Below, in pieces: positions 18,808-26,866 of a stretch of 64,000 nt of DNA. Origin of the DNA: Candidatus Poribacteria bacterium (lineage in GTDB: Bacteria > Poribacteria > WGA-4E > WGA-3G). The position numbers and the translations under genes were made by a program. The stretch lies in the NCBI GenBank assembly GCA_022825665.1, contig JAJDWI010000086.1, positions 1-64,000 of the forward strand. The letters run 5' to 3'. Under the pieces are notes generated by a model. That model was not told the DNA's origin. It made no database searches and worked only from the letters and a program-made list of their open reading frames with translations. The stretch's first letter is position 1, and the number at the start of each line of letters is the position of its first letter.

Positions 18808-19689
18808 TCAAGTATTTTCAGGATAAATAGATGTACCAAAGTTGTTTGCGAGATGACGGAATGCTGCAATAAGTTTCTGTGTGACTTTACCGGGTTCCCC
18901 AGTTCCGATAACACGTTGGTCAAGTTTTACAACAGGTATGACTTCCGCTGCAGTACCTGTAAGGAAACACTCATCAGCAATATATATATCATGTCGTGTA
19001 AACACCCGTTCATCGACTTGAAATCCAGCTTCTTGTGCAAGTGTAATGACGCTGTTTCGTGTGACACCCTCCAAAATACCGATGTGAGGTGGTGGAGTTA
19101 TGATGACTTCATTCTTGACCAAAAATATATTATCTCCACTACACTCCACAACATATCCGTCGTTATTTAGCATTAAAGCTTCAACTGCCCCCGATTGTTT
19201 TGCTTCAATTTTTGCCAAAATATTGTTGAGATAATTTAGTGATTTAATGCGTGGGTTTATTGCCTCAGGATAATTGCGTCGTACTGAGACGGTGACGATT
19301 TCTAAGCCGTTATCATAATAATGTTGTGGATATAGTGAGATTTTATCCGCAATAATGATGATTGATGGATGCGGACACTTTTCAGGATCAAGTCCTAAAT
19401 CACCAATCCCACGAGTGACGATCAATCGTATATATCCTTCACGGAGTTGATTTTGACGTAGCGTTTCAAGTACATCTTGCTTCAGTGTTTCAATTGGGAT
19501 TGGGATTTGCAGCATAAGTGATTTAGCTGAATCATATAGTCTTTCTAAGTGTTCGTCAAGTTTGAAGACATACCCGTTATAGCAACGGATGCCTTCAAAA
19601 ACACCATCCCCATATAGTAATCCGTGGTCAAACACAGAAATCTTTGCATCTGCGTAAGGTAGAAACTCTCCGTCAATATATATCAACAT
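18808..19689 (-). CDS. ilvE: branched-chain amino acid aminotransferase
   Basis: This 293-residue fold-type IV PLP enzyme begins LIYIDGEFLPYADAKISVFDHGLLYGDGVFEGIR, which is typical of IlvE/Dat. The PLP lysine is in RIKSLNYLNN (about residue 150), and EGVTRNSV and the GTAAEVIPV segment bind cofactor and carboxylate. It transfers the amino group between glutamate and the branched 2-oxo acids. A D-amino acid transaminase or ADC lyase is less likely given the YGDGVFEGIR and GTAAEV motifs. Its position between lolD and bamA is unusual but co-directional, with 31 bases to lolD. Confidence 0.92.
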   Translation of the reverse strand: MLIYIDGEFLPYADAKISVFDHGLLYGDGVFEGIRCYNGYVFKLDEHLERLYDSAKSLMLQIPIPIETLKQDVLETLRQNQLREGYIRLIVTRGIGDLGLDPEKCPHPSIIIIADKISLYPQHYYDNGLEIVTVSVRRNYPEAINPRIKSLNYLNNILAKIEAKQSGAVEALMLNNDGYVVECSGDNIFLVKNEVIITPPPHIGILEGVTRNSVITLAQEAGFQVDERVFTRHDIYIADECFLTGTAAEVIPVVKLDQRVIGTGEPGKVTQKLIAAFRHLANNFGTSIYPENT

Positions 19690-19720
19690 TATCTATCCCT
19701 TCCTGTCTACAAATAAGTTG

Positions 19721-20428
19721 TTATTCTGCTATTCTTCCATCTACAAGGTGAACTGTTCGTTTTGCCCGTTCTGATATGCGATAATCGTGTGTAACAATAA
19801 TAAATGTTTGGTTCATCCGTTCATTTATATCTTGTAAGACATCAAGTACTAATTCGCTTGTTCTGTCGTCAATGTTTCCAGTCGGTTCATCAGCAAGTAT
19901 GACTTTAGGTTGATTTACGAGTGCCCGAGCGATTGCGACGCGTTGCCGTTCTCCGCCAGATAATTGGCTTGGGAAATGAGATAGGCGTTCAGATAAACCG
20001 ACGCTATCCAGAAGATGTTCTGCTGTTTCGTATGTGTCCTTACGGTCAAAGATTGTATCGTTATCAGTTTTGTTTTTCTTTGATTGTCTGATTATTCGTG
20101 CCATTGCAACATTTTCTAATGCGGAAAACTCTGGTAATAATTGGTGAAACTGAAATACAAAACCGATTGCATTGTTTCTGAATCTTGCGAGTTCTATTTC
20201 AGAGAAAGCCGTAATGTCTTGGTCTTCGTAAAAAATATTCCCATCAGTTGGACGATCAAGTGTGCCGATGAGATGCAACAGAGTGCTTTTTCCAACACCT
20301 GATGCTCCCATTATCGTAAGTATCTCCGATTTGTGGACATCAAGGTTAACACCTTTCAGCACTTTCAGTTCTGCGTCACCATCATAAAATGATTTATGTA
20401 AATTGTCAATTCTAATTAAATTTTCCAT
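19721..20428 (-). CDS. lolD: lipoprotein-releasing ABC transporter ATPase LolD
   Basis: This 235-residue ABC ATPase has Walker A GASGVGKST (about 39-47), a Q-loop in FVFQFHQLLPEFSALENV (the FQxHxLLPEFxALENV motif of LolD), signature LSGGERQR and Walker B VILADEPTGNID. It energises extraction of lipoproteins from the inner membrane. The permease gene is 49 bases upstream. A short insertion (about 100-115, KKNKTDNDT) lies between the Q-loop and the signature. Confidence 0.95.
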   Translation of the reverse strand: MENLIRIDNLHKSFYDGDAELKVLKGVNLDVHKSEILTIMGASGVGKSTLLHLIGTLDRPTDGNIFYEDQDITAFSEIELARFRNNAIGFVFQFHQLLPEFSALENVAMARIIRQSKKNKTDNDTIFDRKDTYETAEHLLDSVGLSERLSHFPSQLSGGERQRVAIARALVNQPKVILADEPTGNIDDRTSELVLDVLQDINERMNQTFIIVTHDYRISERAKRTVHLVDGRIAE

Positions 20429-20477
20429 TGGTTTTTCACATAAGATAACTTAACTACATAGGATTGCAATTCAGTAA

Positions 20478-21941
20478 TTATTCATACTGCAGTGCCTCAA
20501 TTGGATTTAGTTTGGATGCCTGCAGTGCTGGGTATATCGTTGCTAACCAACAGATAACGAATGAAAGTAGATTTATGAAACATACAAAGAACCAATTTAC
20601 TTTTATTGGTAATTGGTTCATCTGGTATATTTCGCTGAAACCTAATTCTTTAAGAGAAATTGGTTTCACGAGACAATATAACACAAAACACGCAGCCAGA
20701 GTCCAGAAGATTGCCAATCCCATTTTCATAACTTTTGATTTAGGTATTAAACGGCGGAATGCAATTATGGTCTGACATAGAATTAGAACTATAATAGTTG
20801 CTATTGCAATCCAAGGAGAAGGTCTCAATATATTTGTGCTTAATAACCAGCAGAGTCCAAGTCCTAAGGCAGTTCCAGCAAATGTTCCTAACATACCGAT
20901 AACACTTCCTTGAATAATGAAAATTCTCATTATATTTCCGCGTGTTGCTCCGAGCGTTCGGAGTGTCCCAACATCTCGTGTTTTTTCCATCACAGTCATA
21001 ATTAGTGTGCTTGCGATATTAAATGCTGCCACTAATATAATAAGTGCTTCGATTATAACAGTTGCGATTTTTTCCATTTTCAACGCAGCGAACAGAGCAG
21101 AATGTGTTTCTAACCACGTTGTCGAAATAGGCATTTCCAAAAACGAAAACGCTGCTTCCTCAAGGATGGGACTTAGAGTAGGTGCCATTTCAGCATCTTC
21201 TAATCTAACTAAGATGACATTTACGTTTCCAACTTGATTATATAGTTTTTGTGCGATTTTATAATCAATAAAGCCGATACGGTTGTCATAAACCGCAAGC
21301 TCAGATTCATAGACTCCAATGACTACAAAATTGGAGAAATCAACTAAGAGCATCGGTGAACCAGAGGTTGCCGGATCTTCCACAAGTTTTACAACAAGAC
21401 GTAAAACATCACCTCTTGTCAGCCCATGCCTTTGTGCTAAACGTGATCCCAGTACTATTCCCCCAGCAATTGTTTCCCCTTCTCTGAGTTCTGCTTCAGC
21501 AATTAATGGTGACGATTGAAAATCTATGGAACCGTTGACTAATTGAGAAAAACCGGTTACCTTATCTTCCTGCGAAATGTCAATTCCTTTGACATAAATG
21601 GTATCCGTAATTCCTTCGCTGCCAGTCTGAAACACCCCCATTTGCGAATAGACCACAGGAGAGGCAGCAACAACACCCTCTACATCCATAATTCGTTCAA
21701 TTCTATCTTGATAGTTACCAAAAAAACTGTTGCCTACCAATCTTAGAGCGATATGTGCTTCATTTGCAAGAAACCTATCTCTCAGTCCATGTTCCACACC
21801 ATCAAGAACTGCGATGACTAAAATAACAGTGGCAACACCGAGACCAACGCCAACAATTGAGATAATGCTGATAATTGAAATAAAGGACTGTTTGCGTCGA
21901 GATAACAGATAACGGGATGCTACGAACCATTCAAATTTCAT
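20478..21941 (-). CDS. lolC: LolC/LolE-family lipoprotein-releasing permease with an extra two-helix insertion
   Basis: At 487 residues it is longer than the usual 400-415. The family start KFEWFVASRYLLSRRKQSFISIISIISIVGVGLGVATVI is conserved, followed by a periplasmic domain (about 45-270) and FtsX-type helices (EKTRDVGTLRTLGATRGNI near 315). It ends ATIYPALQASKLNPIEALQYE. Between the third helix and the final PIKVNW...LATIYP segment lies an insertion of about 60-70 residues with two additional hydrophobic helices (about 365-415). Normal LolC goes straight from GLGLCWLL to a short periplasmic loop. A single permease gene implies a homodimer (LolF-like) or a partner elsewhere. Confidence 0.9.
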   Translation of the reverse strand: MKFEWFVASRYLLSRRKQSFISIISIISIVGVGLGVATVILVIAVLDGVEHGLRDRFLANEAHIALRLVGNSFFGNYQDRIERIMDVEGVVAASPVVYSQMGVFQTGSEGITDTIYVKGIDISQEDKVTGFSQLVNGSIDFQSSPLIAEAELREGETIAGGIVLGSRLAQRHGLTRGDVLRLVVKLVEDPATSGSPMLLVDFSNFVVIGVYESELAVYDNRIGFIDYKIAQKLYNQVGNVNVILVRLEDAEMAPTLSPILEEAAFSFLEMPISTTWLETHSALFAALKMEKIATVIIEALIILVAAFNIASTLIMTVMEKTRDVGTLRTLGATRGNIMRIFIIQGSVIGMLGTFAGTALGLGLCWLLSTNILRPSPWIAIATIIVLILCQTIIAFRRLIPKSKVMKMGLAIFWTLAACFVLYCLVKPISLKELGFSEIYQMNQLPIKVNWFFVCFINLLSFVICWLATIYPALQASKLNPIEALQYE

Positions 21942-21995
21942 ATTTATTTATGCTTTTTATTAGGTGTTTTATCAATGCAATCTGCTGAAGCAGTA

Positions 21996-22568
21996 TTATA
22001 TTTTTGTTAATTTTGTATAATGTTCAATCTTTATGTTGTATTTAACTAAATTTTCAAGTACACCCCACTTTTCTGCCTGTTTATGGAAACACTCCTCAAA
22101 TTGCATGCCAATCTTTTGTAGGACCCTGCCTGATGCGATGTTTCTGTCAATATGGAATGCGTGAATACTCCTTAATTTTATAACGTCAAAAGCATAATTT
22201 AGGATTACTCTGGCAGCTTCGGTACAATACCCACAATTCCAATACGGTTTACCTATCCAATATCCGAGTTCACCTATTTTTTCTATTTTATCTATTTTTA
22301 TGCTGATAGCTCCAATTAAAACTGGTTTGCTTACTTTATCATTTTCTTTCAGAATAATTGCGAGGTTGATTCCTTTACCATTTTCAAAGTCATCGGCATG
22401 AGTGTCAATCCACGCCTCTGCCATTCCATCCTCATAAGGATGCGGTATTGCACACGTCATTGCGGCAATGTCCTTATCACCGGCAAGACGTTGCACCTCT
22501 GGAGCATCCTCAAGTGTAAATGAGCGGAGTATCAATCGTTCTGTGTGGAGTATTGGGGCAGTGATCAT
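21996..22568 (-). CDS. GNAT-family acetyltransferase (RimJ/RimL-like)
   Basis: This 190-residue protein begins LHTERLILRSFTLEDAPEVQRLAGD, the classic opening of RimJ/RimL-type N-acetyltransferases. ELGYWIGKPYWNCGYCTEAARVIL holds the acetyl-CoA binding loop, here with GYCTEA in place of the common GYATEA. VLQKIGMQFEE is near the end. The substrate is unknown. The start is one base after the lysS stop (TGATATG), so translation is coupled. Confidence 0.88.
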   Translation of the reverse strand: MITAPILHTERLILRSFTLEDAPEVQRLAGDKDIAAMTCAIPHPYEDGMAEAWIDTHADDFENGKGINLAIILKENDKVSKPVLIGAISIKIDKIEKIGELGYWIGKPYWNCGYCTEAARVILNYAFDVIKLRSIHAFHIDRNIASGRVLQKIGMQFEECFHKQAEKWGVLENLVKYNIKIEHYTKLTKI

Positions 22569-22569
22569 A

Positions 22570-24042
22570 TCAATTTTCTGGTCGCATTTGTGGAAACAGG
22601 ATTACATCTCGGATAGAATATTGGTCTGTCAATAGCATTGTTAGTCGGTCAATTCCTATGCCAAGTCCACCTGTAGGTGGCATTCCGTATTCCAATGCCC
22701 GTAAATAATCTTCGTCAACCATGAATGCTTCCTCATCACCTTTTGCTAAATTACTTGCTTGTTCCATAAAACGTTGTCGTTGGTCAATTGGGTCGTTAAG
22801 TTCACTAAACGCATTACCAACTTCCATTCCACAAATAAAAAATTCAAACCTTTCCACAAGTTCTGGATTCTCCGGTTTCTTTTTTGCAAAGGGTGATACT
22901 TCAATAGGATAATCGTAGACTATAGTCGGTTGAATAAGTTTTGATTCTACAAGTACGTCAAATATTTCAGCGATAATTTCTCCAATTGATTCGTCTCCAT
23001 CCAATTCAATCCCAGCACTTTTTGCTTTCGTAGAAATTTCATGTTCAGATAGAGTTTCAGGATCAATGTTAGTATATTTTTGAATAGACTCAATCATTGT
23101 CATTCTTCGCCATGGGGGAGTAAAATCTATTTCTTGGTCTTGGTATGATATTTTAGTCGTACCGTGTATGTTTTTTACAGTCTTAGCAATTAGATTTTCT
23201 GTTAACTCCATAATTTCCAAGTAATCTGCATAAGCCTGATAGAGTTCAAGCATGGTAAATTCGGGATTATGATCTCTATCCATTCCTTCATTACGAAAAT
23301 CACGTGAAAACTCGTAGACTCTATCAAACCCTCCAACAATAAGCCGTTTTAGGTAAAGTTCATTGGCAATACGAAGATATAAAGGTTGGTCTAATGTGTT
23401 ATGATATGTTGTAAATGGTCGTGCGCTTGCACCACCGTATATTGGTTGAAGAACAGGGGTTTCTACTTCAATAAATTCCTGTTCGTTTAACATATCCCGA
23501 ATGGCTTGAACAATTTGTGTGCGTTTGACGAATACCTCTTTCACTTCAGGGTTCATGATGAGATCGGCATATCGTTGTCTATACCGTGTCTGCTTGTCTT
23601 GTAAACCGTGCCATTTTTCCGGGAGCGGTCGGATAGATTTCGAGAGTAGTTCAACGGAGTCAGCAAGGATGGTTAATTCACCAGTCCGAGTCCGAAAAAC
23701 AATTCCATTTACCCCAATAATATCTCCTACATCAAACCGACGATAAACCAGGTAAGATTCTGCCCCTATGTCATCTCGGCGCACGTAAATCTGAATTTGT
23801 CCAGTGCTATCTTGCAAATGTGCGAAACTACTTTTACCATGATCGCGCTTGGTCATAATCCTGCCTGCGACAGTGACACGGTTGGTTTCATCTGGAGTTT
23901 CAGTGACATCCTCGAATTCTACGCGGATTTTTTCTGTTGTGTGGGTAGGAGCATATTGATGTGGATAGGGGTCTATACCTGCTTTTCGTATTTCACTCAG
24001 TTTTTCCTTGCGTTGCCGCATTAAGTCATTTGTCTCTTCCAT
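22570..24042 (-). CDS. lysS: lysyl-tRNA synthetase, class II
   Basis: The protein has 490 residues. An N-terminal OB-fold (about 55-160, VTVAGRIMTKRDHGKSSFAHLQD) binds the anticodon. Class II motif 2 is FRNEGMDRDHNPEFTMLE and motif 3 is GMPPTGGLGIGIDRLTMLLT near the C-terminus. It charges tRNA-Lys. It heads the long minus-strand run down to 12255, with GGAGGG upstream of the ATG and a good promoter at 24078-24106. The lysS plus lolC/lolD arrangement is seen in several phyla. Confidence 0.97.
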   Translation of the reverse strand: MEETNDLMRQRKEKLSEIRKAGIDPYPHQYAPTHTTEKIRVEFEDVTETPDETNRVTVAGRIMTKRDHGKSSFAHLQDSTGQIQIYVRRDDIGAESYLVYRRFDVGDIIGVNGIVFRTRTGELTILADSVELLSKSIRPLPEKWHGLQDKQTRYRQRYADLIMNPEVKEVFVKRTQIVQAIRDMLNEQEFIEVETPVLQPIYGGASARPFTTYHNTLDQPLYLRIANELYLKRLIVGGFDRVYEFSRDFRNEGMDRDHNPEFTMLELYQAYADYLEIMELTENLIAKTVKNIHGTTKISYQDQEIDFTPPWRRMTMIESIQKYTNIDPETLSEHEISTKAKSAGIELDGDESIGEIIAEIFDVLVESKLIQPTIVYDYPIEVSPFAKKKPENPELVERFEFFICGMEVGNAFSELNDPIDQRQRFMEQASNLAKGDEEAFMVDEDYLRALEYGMPPTGGLGIGIDRLTMLLTDQYSIRDVILFPQMRPEN

Positions 24043-24077
24043 GTGTCTACCCTCCTTTCAACTTTATGAACAACTTA

Positions 24078-24106
24078 ATTATACCTTCATTTTCTGTTTG
24101 TTGCAA
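24078..24106 (-). promoter_or_regulatory. sigma70-type promoter for lysS
   Basis: On the minus strand TTGCAA (24106-24101) and TATAAT (24083-24078) are separated by 17 bases, 36 bases before the lysS start. It probably drives the whole lysS-to-SpoU run. Confidence 0.75.
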
Positions 24107-24326
24107 CATGAAAACTTTGGAAGAACCGATTTGATCTACTTTTTGAATAACTACTTGATTACCTACATTTAAAACTTTTTACTTCTGAGTTCTCCCCACA
24201 AAACTAACTTTTTCCCAACAGCGTTTACACTAAGAACTTCTTCAACAGAGGATTGGAAACCCATCTATTTTGATGGACTGTTCGGTTTAAGATTGTAATC
24301 ATGTTTGTGAATATTTACCAAACGTT

Positions 24327-24858
24327 GCGGTGTGAAAGCCCAATGCTTTAGATTTGGGATGAAACACCGCCAAACGTCTCCTTCGTTAAAAATAACCTTG
24401 ATTTTATCCAAGAAATGTGGTATCCTATTTATACCAACTGGATAGGAGAGCAATCATTCACTACCTTGTGAATGTCCTATCCAATCCGATTGCTCGGACA
24501 GAGTTGGTGTTGGAAAAACCGACAATACCATATTCGGACTATACTTATGAGGTTATGATCCTCACTTCGTTTATGATGAGTTCTGAAATCGCATCATAGA
24601 GATCGTGTAGGTGTTCCCTACCCGACCGCGATAGAAACAGAACGCCAAGAAAAAGTATCTGGGTCGCGCATTTGGGGAATATACGGACCCCGTTAGTCGT
24701 GCCTTGGCGGGCACCCCCGCAGTTGCTGCAACGGTCAACTCGGCTTAAAACTGAGTGAGTATGCTATAAGCATATAAAAGATGCCCACATTTTCAAAATA
24801 CGCAAGGCGTGAGAAGATGACCTAAGGAACCCCAATCCTTTAGGTTTGGGAGCCGTCA
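24327..24858 (+). mobile_element. degenerate IS200/IS605-like element without transposase
   Basis: The right end shows the typical IS605 terminal hairpin (24830-24850, CCCAATCCT-TT-AGGTTTGGG) followed by AGCCGTCAG. A related hairpin with the same CCCAA..CTTTAG..TTGGG core and an outer stem GCGGTGT/ACACCGC lies at 24327-24370 and would be the left end. Between them is densely structured sequence (stems at 24434-24507, GTGCC/GGCAC near 24700, ATGCT/AGCAT near 24763). An interrupted reading frame ending near 24747 (AFGEYTDPVSRALAGTP) could be the tail of a tnpB-like gene. No intact TnpA or TnpB is present. It abuts and truncates the beta-helix gene. In the 797-base gap 24043-24839, I recognise nothing in 24107-24326. 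Confidence 0.5.
24434..24507 (+). ncRNA. pseudoknot-capable structured segment, possibly from an omega-RNA-like transcript
   Basis: Four perfect complementarities occur in 74 bases. CCAACT (24434-24439) pairs with AGTTGG (24502-24507). GGATAGGA (24440-24447) pairs with 24475-24482. GAGCAATC (24448-24455) pairs with 24488-24495. ATTCAC (24456-24461) pairs with 24468-24473. The second and third pairings cross, so they form either a pseudoknot or alternative folds. TnpB guide RNAs also precede the IS right end and are structured, but the identification here is inference. Confidence 0.4.
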
Positions 24859-25424
24859 GTATCTCCATACAGGTAAACACCTCCTCCAATATCAGAACCT
24901 GCACGGTTGCCCTTTATTATACAGGATGATAGATATAAATTAGAATCAATACAATATATTCCACCCCCGGTTCCACTGGAATCAAAAAAATCTCCTGCGC
25001 TGTTTTCAGTTATGACACAGTTTCTAATTGTTGGTGAGGAATTGTTACAATATATACCAGCCCCATTTAGATGTAATCCATTTGTTATAGTGAATCCATC
25101 TAATACCGAGTTGTTGGTTTCTCTGCTGTGGAATATGAATCCTCTTGTTTTTTCCTTTCTTTTACAATCAATTATTGTCACCTCTGGACCATTTTGAGAC
25201 TTAAGTGTTATCTGTTTCCCTTTGAAATCAATGTTTACATTTCCTATACCTTTGTAAACACCATCAGCAACTAATACAGTATCACCATCTATTGCTGTAT
25301 TAATACCTGCTTGTATTGTAGGATGTTCAGCAGGCACACGAATCACTGCTGCAAATGTATGTACATTGGCGAAAAGTAATAATAGAATAATCATTATATT
25401 GACAATAACCCTACTAAATTTCAT
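24840..25424 (-). pseudogene. secreted parallel beta-helix protein, truncated by the IS605-like end
   Basis: I chose the ATG at 25424, which has GGAGG 7 bases upstream; the ATG at 25436 overlaps the previous gene. The roughly 194-residue product has a signal peptide (about 1-26) and then the same N-terminal block as its two upstream paralogues: VPAEHPTIQAGI, GDTVLVADGVYKG.GNVNIDFKGKQI and VLDGFTITNG. It stops after about five helix turns, and the last residues GSQT are encoded by the IS605-like hairpin. The paralogues have 463-470 residues and end in GKR..WAD.KR, which is missing here. No remainder is recognisable beyond the element. Confidence 0.75.
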
Positions 25425-25426
25425 GA

Positions 25427-26839
25427 TTACCTCCATCTATTATGTCTATGGTCCTTTCGTTTTATATCTGCCCATCTTAACAACCGTTTACCAACAGGTA
25501 CAACACTTAGGGCACCTCCAACCGAAGTTTGTGGTCCCATACCTAATACTGGACTATCTCCCCTAAGCCTATAGTCTCCTCGGTCAGGATTTCTAAAAAG
25601 TGGATCCATATCTATGTTGTCTTCATAAACAAACAAATTTCCATCAGGTTCTTGTCCAATATGATCGAGTCCATCCCTAATAACGTTTGATTTAAATACT
25701 ATCCCTCTACCAGCAACAAATACCTCAGGATTTCTGTCATCCGAATTATTACCCCAGACAATTGAATTAGTTAACTTAAATGAGGTTAAACTAAAAACAT
25801 ATAAACCACCACCTCTCTCGCTTGCAGTATTCCGCGTGATAGTGCAATTACTAATTTCTGCATATCCATGCTTAGACTCACCGACTTCAATTCCACCACC
25901 CCACCTTGTGGCTATGTTTTCAGCTATAATACAGTTAGAAACTTCGATAATTCCTGATGGACTACAGTAAATTCCTCCACCGTTTTTTGCTGTGTTTTGT
26001 CTGATGTATGAATTGTCGATCTTTATTCTGGAATACTCACTTGCTTCCAAACCACCCCCAGTGTTTTGGGCAATTTCACAATTTGTAATGAATGTGGTAC
26101 CTGCAAAAAATGAACATACAACACCGCGTAAACTATTATGTAATATCTTAGAATCTTTGATTTCACAACTGACGAAATCCAGTATATGAACGCCACTGCC
26201 AGTATTCTCTGAAATAATACAATTGATTAGTTGCGGTTGAAAATACGTGTCTCTAAATCCACCATCAATTTCATTACTTCCATCAAAGTATATTCCACCA
26301 CCATACGTGTATTCTGCAATATTGTTTGATATTGTAGAATCAATTATTATTGCTTCAGAATTGAAACAATATATTCCACCACCCCGTCCTGTACCACTTT
26401 CGTCCCTAAGTGCTTTGTTCCATGAAATGACACAATTCTTAATTGTTGGAGAAGCATTATTGCAGTAAATCCCACCACCATTTAAATCTCTACCATTTTT
26501 AATAGTAAATCCATCTAATACTGATGTATGTGTTTCTTCATTTTGAAAGGTAAAACCACGCGTATTTGGGGTCCACAAACAGTTGATAATTGTCCCTTCA
26601 GGTCCATTCTTGGACTTAACTATAATCTGTTTTCCCTTAAAGTCTATGTTGACATTACCGTCACCTTTGTATACTCCATTAGCAACTAAAACCGTATCCC
26701 CGTTTTGTGCAGAGTCAATACCCGCTTGAATTGTTGGTTGATCGGCAGGTACATTAATTGTTACAGCATAGGTTGAGATATTCACACAAAGCAAAATTAT
26801 ATAGATAAAGATGTGGACACAAAATCTATTAATGTTCAT
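25427..26839 (-). CDS. secreted right-handed parallel beta-helix protein (pectate-lyase-like fold)
   Basis: This 470-residue precursor has a signal peptide (about 1-26) and the block VPADQPTIQAGIDSAQNGDT..VANGVYKGDGNVNIDFKGKQI. About 12 beta-helix rungs of the form GGGIYC..S....I.NC.I..N.A follow. The C-terminus has LSVVPVGKRLLRWADIKR, shared with the paralogue at 26867-28258. Such proteins bind or cleave polysaccharide or act as adhesins; the enzymatic residues of pectate lyases are not evident. AGGAGG precedes the ATG. The last codons provide the ribosome-binding site of the next copy (stop 25427, start 25424). Confidence 0.85.
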   Translation of the reverse strand: MNINRFCVHIFIYIILLCVNISTYAVTINVPADQPTIQAGIDSAQNGDTVLVANGVYKGDGNVNIDFKGKQIIVKSKNGPEGTIINCLWTPNTRGFTFQNEETHTSVLDGFTIKNGRDLNGGGIYCNNASPTIKNCVISWNKALRDESGTGRGGGIYCFNSEAIIIDSTISNNIAEYTYGGGIYFDGSNEIDGGFRDTYFQPQLINCIISENTGSGVHILDFVSCEIKDSKILHNSLRGVVCSFFAGTTFITNCEIAQNTGGGLEASEYSRIKIDNSYIRQNTAKNGGGIYCSPSGIIEVSNCIIAENIATRWGGGIEVGESKHGYAEISNCTITRNTASERGGGLYVFSLTSFKLTNSIVWGNNSDDRNPEVFVAGRGIVFKSNVIRDGLDHIGQEPDGNLFVYEDNIDMDPLFRNPDRGDYRLRGDSPVLGMGPQTSVGGALSVVPVGKRLLRWADIKRKDHRHNRWR

Positions 26840-26866
26840 GTAATCCTCCTAATCTTACGCCACTAT

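Noticed and set aside
24265-24453. 62-codon minus-strand gene in the IS605-like element
   Set aside because: It spans the hairpin arms and has no ribosome-binding site or family.
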